Source: Boswellia sacra
Lineage: Eukaryota > Streptophyta > Magnoliopsida > Sapindales > Burseraceae
NCBI GenBank assembly: GCA_013180625.2
Contig: SNVD02013728.1
Location: 310,001-374,000 of the forward strand
Length of the DNA: 64,000 bases
Direction of reading: 5' to 3'
How positions within the stretch are numbered: the stretch's first letter is position 1; each line of letters begins with the position of its first letter. The position numbers were made by a program, and so were the translations under genes. Positions 44,800-55,264 of the stretch are shown one piece after another. The notes below the pieces were generated by a model that was not told the origin of the DNA, did not search any database, and saw only the letters and a program-made list of their open reading frames with translations.

Positions 44800-45586
44800 A
44801 TCCATTAATCAACAATATGGTTGAAATTATTGTAGGATGCACCATCTTCTTTAATGATGTTCATCACCTTTTCCTTGAGAGCCAAAGCATTTGCCTTGTA
44901 CTTTTCATCATCCAGCAGTTCCTCTACTACTTTTAATTTCTTCTTGTGTAACTTTTCCTCTTTCATCTCGATTGAATCCCAATCCAACCTTCAAAAACTT
45001 GCATATGTAATTCTGATTGTGTATTTGGTCAACAAACTTAGGCCAGCACAGGAAAGGGATCCCATTACTTAGACCTTCCATGCTGGAGATGCATCCAAAG
45101 TGGCTCATGAAGCAGGCAATGGAAGGATGTTCCAGAACCTTTTGCTGAGGTGCCCAACTAACTATATGGCCACGAGAAGCAACTCTTTCTTGAAATCCTA
45201 TTGGATAGGCATCATTTATTCCCTCGATAATATCAGGACGAACAATACAAAGAAATGGCCTGTTGAGAGTTAAAGCCCCATGGCCAATTCCTGGAACTGG
45301 GTTCCGCCAAATTTTCCTAGACTGCCGAATGCAATATATATGACTTATTGTGGCTGCTGTTGATCAAGCCATTTCAAACAAGTTGCTGCAGACTCTAGAT
45401 AATAAGTTGAGTTACAAAACACATTCTGCCAATTCTAGGTAATAAGTTGCGGTTGTTTCTAATTGTAGTTTTCAACAATTGTTTTCTCTGCTTTTGTGCC
45501 ACCAAGGGTGGTCCATCCTATGTGTTTTGTGCTCATGGGAGGCATGGTTGGTGACAACTGAAACATCTGGTTCTTCGTTGGAATTC
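44800..45586 (-). pseudogene. UGT-D exon 2: decayed UGT83A1-like glucosyltransferase
   Basis: Recognisable but broken second exon. The C-terminal part reads VEELLDDEKYKANALALKEK then VMNIIKEDGASYNNFNHIVD and hits a TAA before the usual end. The PSPG region remains (SHFGCISSMEGLSNGIPFLC), but the core HCGWNSTMEG has become HFGCISSMEG, losing residues that contact UDP-glucose. Small deletions shift the frame around 45270-45470. The splice acceptor reads CAA instead of CAG (plus strand near 45587). A dead gene. Confidence 0.88.
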
Positions 45587-45589
45587 TTG

Positions 45590-46660
45590 CAAGGAAAATC
45601 GAAATCAAGATCGGGAATGTCACTATCAATTACTATAAGCATCATAGCAATTGAGATTACTTTTGTAGTTCTACCCAGAGTTCTTGAGATTAAAATATAA
45701 CTTAAGCTTGTTAGAGTTCATGGTCTTTTTATATGTGTGTATTATTTCTCGAAAACTATCTTCTTTGAATAAGCAGACTTTGGACTAGAGAAAATTTTAG
45801 AAGAAAAGAATTTACAACACTCATCACAGGAGGTTGAGTGAATTCATTAGTTTGTATAGTATACAAAGTGTAACTCTTAGATGCATCCTAATGTATTAAA
45901 CTATGTAGAGTTAATACATTATATTAGCATTACATTATATAGCACTAATTCAAAAAATTTTATAATTAATTTTTTTGTTTTATAAATTTATATAATTATA
46001 TTTATAATTTTATAAAAATTTTAAAAAAATACTACTGGAGGAGTTGCCAGACAGTTGCTAGCTTCGAATCTGGCCGTTGGTACTGGAGTGCGTGTGGTGA
46101 CACCTACGATACAAAAATGACCAGAGAAACCTGATCTATGACATAGTGATGGATTTTTTGGAATATGACCTGTCGTTTAGCCATAGGAGGTGAAAAACTT
46201 TCAGATGGCAAAATTTTTCATCGATTTTGTGGCAAAAATCTGCATTTGGAGACGATTTAGCCTATGGCATTATGTAGATCAGCTTTTAGAGATTGTTTTG
46301 ATGCTAGTGGTATCACTAGACGCGCCGATGGATGTTACCGGCAACCAGCGACTGATGGAGTTCCAGCAACCTTCCGGTAGAGATGCAAAAATTGGAAAAT
46401 CTAATCAATTTTTATAAAATACAATAAGATAAATTTTATATTTTATATATATTTTAAAAAAATCTTTTTAATGTTGGTTCTAGTGACTTTTTGTTTAAAT
46501 TAATACAATGTATAGGTGTACCAAACACAAAATAATTTTTGCATAACATTATTTTTACTATTACGCAATAAAATGTAATACAGTGTTATACAATACTATA
46601 TAATACAGTGTAGCACACCAAACATATCCTTAGTGTCCTGTCCTCACAAGCACAGTTTAC
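45590..46660. other. UGT-D intron region with an inserted AT-rich repeat
   Basis: Intron-derived sequence plus about 750 bp absent from the introns of other copies (about 45870-46632). The insert is AT-rich with internal palindromic ACATTATATAG.ACTAAT-type motifs and a GC-richer centre. It is probably a MITE or other non-autonomous element, but I could not define terminal repeats or target duplication. Confidence 0.4.
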
Positions 46661-46863
46661 AAGGTTTAGTGTGATAAATGATCTTACATCATTATCTATA
46701 AGTCCGTCATCTATCAACTTTTGGCAGCTACATCTTACGACCAGTTGTGTAGCTGCAGCAGCATAGAAAACAACTCGTTTGATTCCCTTCTTCGCTACAA
46801 TTTTCATGGCCTATGGAGAAGGGGATATGCTATAACACAAGTTTTCTTATCACTATTTGATGC
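46660..46863 (-). pseudogene. UGT-D exon 1, 3' part (split by LTR element)
   Basis: Reads MKIVAKKGIKRVVFYAAAAT then QLVVRCSCQKLIDDGLIDND up to the exon end, equal to the second half of exon 1 in UGT-B and C. The part nearest the insertion (DKKTCVIAY...) is frameshifted. The missing first half lies across the LTR element at 49531-49815. Confidence 0.85.
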
Positions 46864-47058
46864 ATTGTTGATGTAGGACAAATTAGGAATAGATTAGAGA
46901 TTTTAATTTTGATTTTAGGGATTTTAATAAATTAGAGATTTTGACTATTATTAGGAATTTTGACTTCCTAAATTGGGAGTAATCCTAATTTGAGTCATTT
47001 TCCTAAATTAATAGTTTACTATTTTATTTAGGATTTAATTTTGGTATTTTCTAGTTAA

Positions 47059-48230
47059 TAGTTAAACAGAATCCTTGGTGAGAAAGGAACCAAAAAGAAT
47101 AGGGGTATTGAAGGAAATTCAAAGCGAGGCTGATACAGCGATGGCGGTGTATAATAAATTAATAATGTAATATCAAAAGCATATTCTAATGTCTATAAAT
47201 CTCTCTCTGGCTCTATTTCTCTCTCAACCCATCACACAACAACAGCACAGCACTATGGAAAGCCTAAAAATAAGGAGCTACCAACAACAGCAATAGCAAC
47301 ACATCAGAAAAACAGCATCATCCCATTTATCTCCTGCTTTTAGCTGCAGCCACCCTTTCTGATCTCTCTCTCTCTCTCTCTCTCTCTCTAGCTAGAAGGG
47401 GATTGTAGGAGACTTATATAATTTTTTCTATCACACACAGGCCAACAAGAAGAAACATGGAAACTCAAACCTCTTCGAGAATAAAGAAGAGTCCACACCA
47501 CAACTAACTCTCTCTCTCCAATGGCCCAGCTGGACCAAAGTTTATGTAGTAGTAGAAGAAAAACCAAAAAAGAAACAAAGAAAGAAAATGGGAAAGATAG
47601 AAAGAGAAGATATATGTTTGTTATGTCTTCAAATGTCCTCCAACCAAACCCACCTCACCTCACCTCACCTCACAAAACACTCTCCAACTCTCCCTAACAT
47701 AAATAAAAACGTAGATACCTGAAATACCCTTCTGCAACGCCCCAAAAAAAAATCTCATCTTCATCACTGTCTCTAACTCTTAACTCTCTCTAAAGAAAAG
47801 AAAACATTTTTTTCACCAAAAATTATGTGGGCTTCTTTGGGTTTTCTTTCTTTGTCTTGGTCAGAGTTTCACAGAGAAAACAGGAAACCAAGAACCTTCC
47901 TCTCTCTTCCTCTCTCTATCTCTATCGCTTATCTCTTTCCCTCTTTCTTGTTTTCCTCTTTATCTCTCCTTTCCCTTTTTTTCTTCTTTCCTCCTCTATC
48001 TGCTCCTTTCGTTTTTCTCTATTATCAAGTTCTCATCTTTCGTTCGCCTCTACTTCTTGGTTCTTGCCCTCTGGGTCGTTCTATTTCTTTGTGATCTGAA
48101 GATGAAGAGGATGAAAGGTGTTGTTGCTCCTGTAGAGAAAACCGGAACACCATCTTATTCTGTTTATGAGGACCCAAGGGCCAGGTTCAGGCACCAGAGT
48201 CTCATGCAGGACTTTGAGTCATTTTCCTAA
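47059..48230 (+). pseudogene. Captured host-gene promoter, 5' UTR and first exon, fused to LTR sequence
   Basis: TATA-like TCTATAAATCTCTC near 47200, a long CT-rich leader of the plant 5'-UTR type (47330-48100), then an ATG at 48102 opening MKRMKGVVAPVEKTGTPSYS and VYEDPRARFRHQSLMQDFE. I recognise this N-terminus as that of an uncharacterised conserved plant protein that continues as a coiled-coil; only about 38 residues are present. The frame then runs into LTR sequence (SFS, stop at 48230). The junction has TTTGAG microhomology. The full donor gene is not in this window. Identification is from memory of the family, without a search. Confidence 0.6.
47363..47389. repeat. (TC)n microsatellite in the captured leader
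   Basis: About 27 bases of TC repeat in the CT-rich presumed 5' UTR. Confidence 0.9.
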
Positions 48231-48299
48231 ATTAATAGTTTACTGTTCACCGCGGTACTCTTCATCGACAGCACATAATTCGCCTGATTTTGTCCTATT

Positions 48300-49010
48300 A
48301 TGATGACTAGAAGCAAGAAAAATCAAACTGAAGACCCTGACACATCTGAAACTTCAGTCCAACAACCTGAAATATTAGAAACACTTCAGCTAATGATACA
48401 AGCCTCAGAAAATAGGACAAGGGGCGCCATGGATAACAGGATGGCAGAAGTATTAGCAGCTTTAAAAGCCTTACAAGTTTCTGTTCTCGCAAAACAATCC
48501 TCTAATTTTGAGTTATCTATCAAACATAGGAATCAAGGGATCTTGGATACAACTTCTAAAAACCATGAGGATGAGTGTGATGATTCTAGTGGAGATGATG
48601 AAGCAAGCGACGTTGATCTTGAAGATGAACATGAATCTAGAGGTGATATTGAGATTGAGAGCAAGATGAATCCTAATGATGATGTGGAGCCTACATGTGA
48701 AGAATCTAGAGGTGATATTGAGATCGAGGGCAAGATGAATTCTAATGATGATGTGGAGCCTATATGTGAAGAATCTCATGAAATCATTCAAAAAGTTGAT
48801 TTCATAGGTTGTGATTCATATTTGGGTTCTTCTACTTCTATCATTGGATCAACGGTCAAATCTTCCATGGGAATTGTTATTTCTCTACCAATATTGAAGG
48901 CCGTTGAAGTATCAATAATTTTTCTATCATGTGTGCTTACAATATTGGATCATCATGAAGCGAAGATTTGGATTGACGACTTTCCAATAATCGGGCAAGA
49001 TAAGACGTAG
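48300..49010 (+). CDS. Gag-like ORF of the non-autonomous LTR element
   Basis: Uninterrupted 236-aa frame beginning MMTRSKKNQTEDPDTSETSV. The N-terminus resembles the start of plant retrotransposon gag proteins (TRS.. followed by ENRTRGAMDNRMAEVLAALK, a predicted coiled helix). The middle is acidic and contains a tandem 23-residue repeat, ESRGDIEIESKMNPNDDVEP being most of one unit (about 48632-48770). The end is hydrophobic and of unknown origin. There is no zinc knuckle, protease or polymerase. The frame is intact, but coding function in a non-autonomous element is uncertain. Confidence 0.5.
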   Translation: MMTRSKKNQTEDPDTSETSVQQPEILETLQLMIQASENRTRGAMDNRMAEVLAALKALQVSVLAKQSSNFELSIKHRNQGILDTTSKNHEDECDDSSGDDEASDVDLEDEHESRGDIEIESKMNPNDDVEPTCEESRGDIEIEGKMNSNDDVEPICEESHEIIQKVDFIGCDSYLGSSTSIIGSTVKSSMGIVISLPILKAVEVSIIFLSCVLTILDHHEAKIWIDDFPIIGQDKT

Positions 49011-49083
49011 CGTTTTCTCGTGTATTGGCAACTTCCTCCTTGACAACTCGCCAGGAGTCGAGTTCTTTCAAGCGGAGGAGAAT

Positions 49084-49530
49084 TGATGTAGGACAAATTA
49101 GGAATAGATTAGGGATTTTAATTTTGATTTTAGGGATTTTAATAAATTAGGGATTTTGATTATTATTAGGAATTTTGACTTCCTAAATTGGGAGTAATCC
49201 TAATTTGAGTCATTTTCCTAAATTAATAGTTTACTATTTTATTTAGGATTTAATTTTAGTATTTTCTAGTTAAACTAGGATTATGATTCTATTTCCTAAT
49301 AGGATTTTATTTCCTAGTAGAACTATACTTTAAGGTCATATAAATAGGAACCTTTAGTTATGTTATTTTCAGACTTGATTGTTATTGGTTTTTTGATCTT
49401 TCAGTAAAAAGATTGTCTCCTCCCTCAATTTCACTCTATTTCTCCCTAAATTTCTTCTACTGTTTCTCCCCTTTCCTCTGTCTACATCTCCCTCCCTTCC
49501 TGTTAACTTGAGGAACCCCGTTCCTCATCA
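49084..49530 (+). repeat. 3' LTR of the element in UGT-D
   Basis: TGATGTAGGACAAATTAGG start, TATA box CATATAAATAGG near 49338, CA end CGTTCCTCATCA. The first 190 bp are nearly identical to 46869-47058, the truncated 5' LTR. Confidence 0.92.
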
Positions 49531-49815
49531 ATTGTCTTATTCGATTAGTTCCTCCAAATTCCTTGGCATTATCGAGAAGAGTGCTCCAAAACTTTTTCCT
49601 GGAGATTCCATTTCCACTGGAACTGAAGCAAGATGAATGTGACTACCTATTTCATCCCTGATTGCCAATGCATTCATAACCCTGGTATGATTAAAGTCTG
49701 TATTCACAAAAGTAATCTTGATGCCTTGTTTGACTAAGCATTGTGAGAGCTCCATGAGAGGAATTACATGACCTTGTGCTGGGAATGGTATAACCGAAGC
49801 ATGTGGACTCCCCAT
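49531..49815 (-). pseudogene. UGT-D exon 1, 5' part (split by LTR element)
   Basis: Begins at the ATG 49815 with MGSPHASVIPFPAQGHVIPL, including the catalytic histidine motif, and reads to PRNLEELIE followed by a TAA that replaces a conserved acidic codon just before the insertion. So the gene has a nonsense codon in addition to the insertion. Confidence 0.88.
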
Positions 49816-51190
49816 TCGATTCTCTCTTTTGCTACACAGCTTCTTTACTTGAAAATTTTTTTACTTCTAGGGGGAGCTTTATGGGGAAAATCCACATCGA
49901 CAAGCTTTCTCCATTTTGTTTTACTTCTTCTAAAAATATCTATGATTTTGTTGGTTTTCTTAAATTATTGTGTTTTGTTTAATGTTTACTACAGCCTATT
50001 TGCTTCTAACCTGATCTGCTTAAGTTTATAGTCATTTTTTCACAAAGTAGGAAAAAATGCTGCTCGTACAAATCGAGAAACTCTGTTCAAAGGAGAAGTT
50101 TATTCTTTGTACCAAACATCTATGGGTCGAATCACATGGTCTTGCTTTTTGAAGATTCAACAAATTAAATTCCATTCCCAGCCATCTAAGACTTTTCTTT
50201 TATTATTTTTTCATTTTTTTTAAATTGATATACGTGCAAGCCTTTTAGTAAAATTAGGATGACGCGTCGATAATGGTCGAAAGTTGTGACAAGCTGAGCT
50301 ATCCCAACCATTCCCGATGCATCATCCTCATTTTACTAGCATGCTCCTGTGATGTTTTGAATACTGTTTCATGATTGCCCATAGACTACACATAATGAAA
50401 ATTACATAATAATTTCTAGAGAACTTGTGATAGCTAGAGATCTTTCACTTTTGAATTGAAAAACGTATATTTTTCAAAGCATTTAAATCAATTCCAACTA
50501 TATATTATTTTTAAAATTCAACAAAAATAAAAATCAATAATATATATATATTTAAATTTTGAAAATAAAAACTCAAAAAAAAAAAAAACAAACAAACAAA
50601 CACAGTCTGACCTTGGTTTATCCCTACGTTAATCCATGTTTGATAGAAAGGCTTTGTCTTGTTGCTTCGATGGGTAATTAAAGTTTGATTCTCCATTAAA
50701 AAAAAAAAAAAAATTAACAGCTCCAAGCTCCCTGGGATTCTAAATTTTTTTCATATATATTTTCTTTTATCACTCTTATTAAAAGAAGTTATCATGACCA
50801 GTTTTTTTGTAAAGCCTACAAATCAATTTATTTTTATTACTGGATTAATGGTTTATTTCATGTCATTTAAGGCTCTATTTAAGTTTAGACATTATAAATG
50901 TCTGAGTTTTTATTTCGAACTGAGATTGAAGTTAAACTTCGGTGGATTATTTAATTTGTATAGGTTTCATTTTTATTTATTATGAGCTCATGAAATAACG
51001 GCCGATATCTTAAAACCTTAATTTGCTTGAGGAATTCAACTAACTCAGGTTGGTCAGTTCCTATAGAGTTAATACATATAATGTCAAATGTATGAATAAA
51101 GATCTAAAAGATTCCGTCTTCGGAAAGAGTAAGATAACAACGTTTTGATTGGATAAAATTACTTCGGCAGGTCAAGTTTACGTCACCCAA
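49816..51190. other. Upstream region of UGT-D
   Basis: Contains two promoter-type blocks shared with other copies: 50630-50700 resembles 30900-30960 (upstream of B), and 50757-51190 resembles 38007-38450 and 55376-55860 (upstream of C and E). No gene. Confidence 0.6.
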
Positions 51191-51882
51191 TTAAAGATAG
51201 GGCAAATCTCACAAATAACACTGAGATATGGTAGATTATTATAAATGATCTCCTTTTTGTCACAATAGCTCATATGATCCCGATGTTAGTTACCCTCTAT
51301 CACCGTGAACCAGTTTGAGTGCAATTACTGTTTTACCCTTGAAATACTAGTTTCTTTTTTTATGACTTTTTCATTGATATTGAAGGCAAAGAACCACTAA
51401 ATTAATCAAATTAATTAAAAGGATATTAATCAAAATTAATAAATAATCGCACTGCTCTCTCCTTCTCCTCTATCGCTTCTCTTCTTCACAGTATCTCCTT
51501 AGTCCTCTTTTCATGTCTCGGTTCATCCCTTTTCCCAGTTCTCCTAATTAATTAAAAAGAAGAAGATTCCGTTATTCATGTAAAAAATCTAGAAAATAAA
51601 AAGAAGAAGAAGCCCCAGTTCTTCTCCAAAATCTAGAAAAGTACCACTACTCATGTAAATGACCGCTGTAAAAAAAGCAGTAGCCATTGTTTATGTAAAA
51701 CACCCGCAAAATAGAAAGAGGAAGAAGCCACAATTTTTCTTCGAAATATGTAAAAGATCTGGAAATTAACCAAACCCTCCTTATATAGAAATAATAAGCC
51801 ACTCTTTGATACATATCTTTCTCTACAATCTAGATATAAAATTCAACTTCTTTATATGATCTTCATTAACATAACATCAAAG

Positions 51883-51884
<2 letters not shown>

Positions 51885-51915
<31 letters not shown>
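51885..51915. repeat. (CT)n microsatellite
   Basis: About 30 bases of CT repeat inside the Pack-MULE. Confidence 0.9.
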
Positions 51916-51918
<3 letters not shown>

Positions 51919-52319
51919 CTCACCTCGTCCTGCATCGACGTTGCCACCAAACCTCAATCCCTTCGTCACTTTTCCCTTCATCAACACCAAATTCAATCAG
52001 CTATAAATTCATCCATAATGCAAAATTTGTCCACACAACACAATCAATCCTTCCATAGTTGAATTGCACAACCAATCACCCCATTTTCCTTACTGTCACG
52101 ACCCCAACACTCAACTACCCAACCCAGTCATCTGCTTAACCTAGTAAATTTCAATTTTATAATAAAACACAACTACATATCCAAACTCATACCCATATAA
52201 ATACCCGATAGTTGTCGCCGCCACAATGCACAATCCTTGACTCCTACGTAGCCCTCACCTAGTTACTGTGCTGTCGCTTCATCTCCTTGTTTACACGGCC
52301 CTCACCTAACTCGAGAAGT

Positions 52320-52427
52320 GTTACCATCTCCAGCGACAACGCCACCATCAGGAAGCTCCTCGACATTGGCCACCCCGCCGCCAAGATCTTTGTTGACATC
52401 GCCAAGTCTCAGGGCTCCGAGTGCTGA
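52320..52427 (+). pseudogene. Captured fragment of a TCP-1/CCT chaperonin eta-subunit gene
   Basis: The frame reads [20 protein letters not shown] then [14 protein letters not shown] followed by a stop. This matches the conserved group II chaperonin segment after the ATP-binding GPRGMDK region (VTISNDGATI..LLDI.HPAAK), closest by memory to the eta subunit (CCT7). The functionally important NDGATI has become SDNATI. About 34 codons remain of a protein of about 560. CCT folds actin and tubulin in the cytosol; this fragment has no such function. The high GC content fits exon sequence carried by a Pack-MULE. Confidence 0.85.
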
Positions 52428-52944
52428 CCCCACATCGACGCTGGTGCACTTGCTGACAGCAGTGGCTTTGAGAGGTGGAGGTGACGACGGTGGCTTTGAG
52501 AGGTCTCAAGAGGCGGAGGCTGGAAATATGATGGAGGCCGGAAATATTTTTTTAGATTAAGGTTTAGGTTTAGGTTATAAGTATTTATTTATTATTTTAT
52601 TTTTTAAAATTTACATTATATAATTTAAATGTTTAGAAAATAAAAAATGATTTTCAAAGATATTAATTGCTCATTTACTAATCTAGCCCTGATATGTTTA
52701 ACAGGGGGAGTAACGTTGGGGTCAAAAACGAGGTCATTTTATGCTATGTCATACCTCAAGGTTATCTACAAAATTTGCGCTTAAAGATATAATGCTTTCC
52801 AAAAATAACCTTTGGTATATGTAGTTTGTCTAGAGTGGTTATATAATATTATTTCTAATTATAATAAAAAACATAGATGTTCGTTGGAATTTTTTTTGAA
52901 AAAACATAGAAGTAACTAAAATTTGGAGAATTGGAGCAAATTTA

Positions 52945-53117
52945 GGGTGTGTTCGTCTTGTGATTTTGTGTTTTTGTTTTCAATTAGATTTAAGAATATA
53001 TAATTGATTTTGAATTATTTTGAATTTTGAAAAGAATACGTGGTTGATATTTAATGTAAAATACATTGAAATATGTGTAATATGGAAAATGAGATTTTGA
53101 TTAAAAAAAAAACACTC
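52945..53117. mobile_element. Tourist-like MITE
   Basis: 173 bp flanked by TTA (52942-52944 and 53118-53120), with imperfect inverted ends GGGTGTGTTCG and, from the right, GAGTGTTTTTT. The paralogous flank of UGT-D (44287-44310) lacks it, giving an empty site. Confidence 0.7.
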
Positions 53118-53120
53118 TTA

Positions 53121-53613
53121 ATATCTTAAATAAGACGATGGGTAGAGTATTTAAATTTAAAGAAATTACAATTTCTCAGAAGATCTTCTGAGAGTTTATT
53201 ATTTTTTACTTTTTAAATATTTTTGAAATATAATCCCAATACATACAAATGTGAAGGGTTTGTATTTTACTGGCATCCTCCCTTTGAAGGATTTTAACAA
53301 TATGAGAATTTTATGAAAGCTCACAAATGTACTTTAATCTTCTTACAAGAGCTTTCTTCATTCAAAACATCATAAATATAGTCATGAGAAAGTTTTGATA
53401 CAACCGCTGTAACACCTCAACAAGCCTAATTAGTAAAGTTGTCCAAATCCAAATAGAGATTGTTACATTTCTCTCATGTTTTAACACATTCTCAAATTTC
53501 AAATTTTAAAACCTTTGAAAAACAAATGATGTGTCAATTTCTAATTGAACAGTTGTCCTAAGAAGTACAGCCTCAATTTATTCGAACTATTTGTGAAAAC
53601 TGCCTTACTTTAT
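53121..53613. other. 3' flank of UGT-E
   Basis: Collinear with the 3' flank of UGT-D (44300-44800). No gene seen. Confidence 0.65.
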
Positions 53614-55264
53614 TTATGCCTTGATCCATTCCACAAAATGGTTGAAGTTATTATAGGATGCACCACCTTCTTTAATGCTATTCATCACCTTTTCCCGGAG
53701 ATTCAAAGCATTTGCCTTATACTTTTCATCATCCAGCAGTTTCTTTACTTTACTTTTAATTTCTTCTTGTGTAACTTTTCCTCTTTTATCGCGGTTGAAT
53801 CCCAATCCAACCTTCCAAACATTACAAATGTAATTCTCATTGTGCATTTGGTCGGCAAAGTAAGGCCAGCACAAGAAAGGGATCCCATTGCTTAGACCTT
53901 CTATGGTGGAGTTCCATCCACAGTGGCTCATGAAGCAGGCAATGGAAGGGTGTTCCAGAACCTTTTGCTGAGGTGCCCAACTGACTATATGCCCACGAGT
54001 AGCAACTCTTTCTCGAAATCCTTTTGTATAGGCATCATTTATTCCTTCAGTGATATCAGGACGAACAACCCAGAGAAATGGCCTGTTGGAAAGTTCAAGC
54101 CCCATGGCCAATTCCTGGAACTGGGTTCGGTCAAAAAAAGTTGAACTTCCAAATGCTACATAAATGACTGATTGTGGTTGCTGTTGATCGAGCCATTTCA
54201 AACAAGTTGAGTCTTCCAGCCAGAAACTTCCTGCCGAGTCTCCAAACCGGTTGCTTGCCAAAAGTGGGCCAATTGGTAGGAACTTGGGATCGAAGTTTAA
54301 TGCTCCATGCTCCAGGTCATGAGTTGCAAAGCACCCATTCTGCTAATTTTATTGATGGATTGTTTCTAATCGTATTTTCAAAAAGCCATTTCTCTATTTT
54401 CCTTCCGCCAAGGCTCGCCCACCCAATGTGTTCTGTGCTCATGGCAGGCATGGTTGGTGACAACTGAAACATTTGTTTCTTCATTGGAATTCCTGCAAAG
54501 AAAATCAAAATCAAGTATGTTGCTTTCAACTGCATACATCATTGCAATTAAGATTACATTTCTAGTTCTGCCCAGGGTTCTTGAAAATACTAAAAAATAA
54601 AAGTATAGGTTAACCTTGCTTGATTTATGTCTGTGAACTCTTAATTTGTTGAATATATGTAAAGCATCTAACTTTCCCTATCTTTATATGCTTTTTGGGA
54701 ATCCAGTTAGCGGCTCGGCTTCGTGGATTGTACATGGGTGTTTATTTAAAAACTTTCAATAACGACAACTTGCAAGGTTCAGTGATAGATGATCTTACCC
54801 TCATTATCAACAATTCCGTCGTCTATCAACTGTTGAAGGCTAATTCCTACAACCAGTTGTGCAGCTGCAGCAGTATGAAAGACAGCTCGTTTGATTCCCT
54901 TCTCCGCTGCAATTTTCATGGCCCATGGAAGAGTTGGATCTGCAACAACACAAGTAATCTTATCAGTCTCTGATGCATTAATCTCTTCAATCAGCTCATC
55001 GACTTTCCTTTCCATAAACCAGCTGATGACTTCTCCAAATCTCTTGTCCGGAGATTCCTGCTCCACTGGAACCGAAACGAGATGAATATGACTCCCTATG
55101 CCGTCCCTGATTGACAATGCATCCATGACCCTTGTGTGAATATAGTCTGTATTTACAAAAGTGACCTCTACGCCATGTTTGACTAAGCATTGAGAGAGCT
55201 CCATGAAAGGAATTACATGACCTTGTGCTGGGAATGGTATAACCAAAACATGTGGATTTCCCAT
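53614..55264 (-). pseudogene. UGT-E: UGT83A1-like glycosyltransferase with a 5-bp deletion
   Basis: Exon 1 is 55264-54799 (466 bp, as in UGT-C), exon 2 is 54492-53614 (879 bp against 884 in B and C), and splice sites are intact. All functional motifs are readable: FPAQGHVIP, VADP, SVIYVAFGS and a full PSPG box with HCGWNSTIEG. A 5-bp deletion near 54325, within GAGTTG-CAAAG where UGT-C has an extra GAATT, shifts the frame and brings an immediate TGA after residue 213 (VLCNS). The protein would lose the whole donor-binding half. The deletion falls between short direct repeats (slippage). It is the least decayed broken copy, possibly a recent loss, a polymorphic null allele or a sequencing artefact. 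Confidence 0.88.

Larger units (their letters stand above)
46869..49530 (+). mobile_element. Non-autonomous LTR element with captured host-gene sequence, inside UGT-D exon 1
   Basis: 2662 bp with a perfect 5-bp target duplication ATTGT (46864-46868 and 49531-49535), TG start and CA end. The 3' LTR is 447 bp (49084-49530), preceded by a purine tract AAGCGGAGGAGAAT. The 5' LTR matches only for about 190 bp (46869-47058); then comes about 1.15 kb unrelated to the LTR (47059-48213), which looks like the promoter, 5' UTR and first coding exon of a plant gene, then about 28 bp of LTR sequence again (48210-48240), a leader, and a gag-like ORF. No pol, no primer-binding site. It splits UGT-D exon 1. 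Confidence 0.9.
51200..52780. mobile_element. Pack-MULE with 9-bp target duplication and captured CCT-eta fragment
   Basis: 1581 bp flanked by the 9-bp direct repeat TTAAAGATA (51191-51199 and 52781-52789). Ends are imperfect inverted repeats: GGGCAAATCTCACAAATAAC on the left and, from the right, GCGCAAATTTTGTAGATAAC. The paralogous flank of UGT-E (near 55861) is the empty site. There is no transposase. A GC-rich internal segment holds a piece of a chaperonin gene (52320-52427). Termini of the same type occur at the decayed MULE at 6831. Confidence 0.9.

Noticed and set aside
47825..48099. Two overlapping Ser/Leu/Phe-rich frames of about 90 codons
   Set aside because: They come from the CT-rich leader of the captured gene; composition explains the open frame.
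52318..52560. 80-codon Pro/Ser-rich frame in the Pack-MULE
   Set aside because: Wrong frame; the chaperonin match is in the frame starting at 52320.
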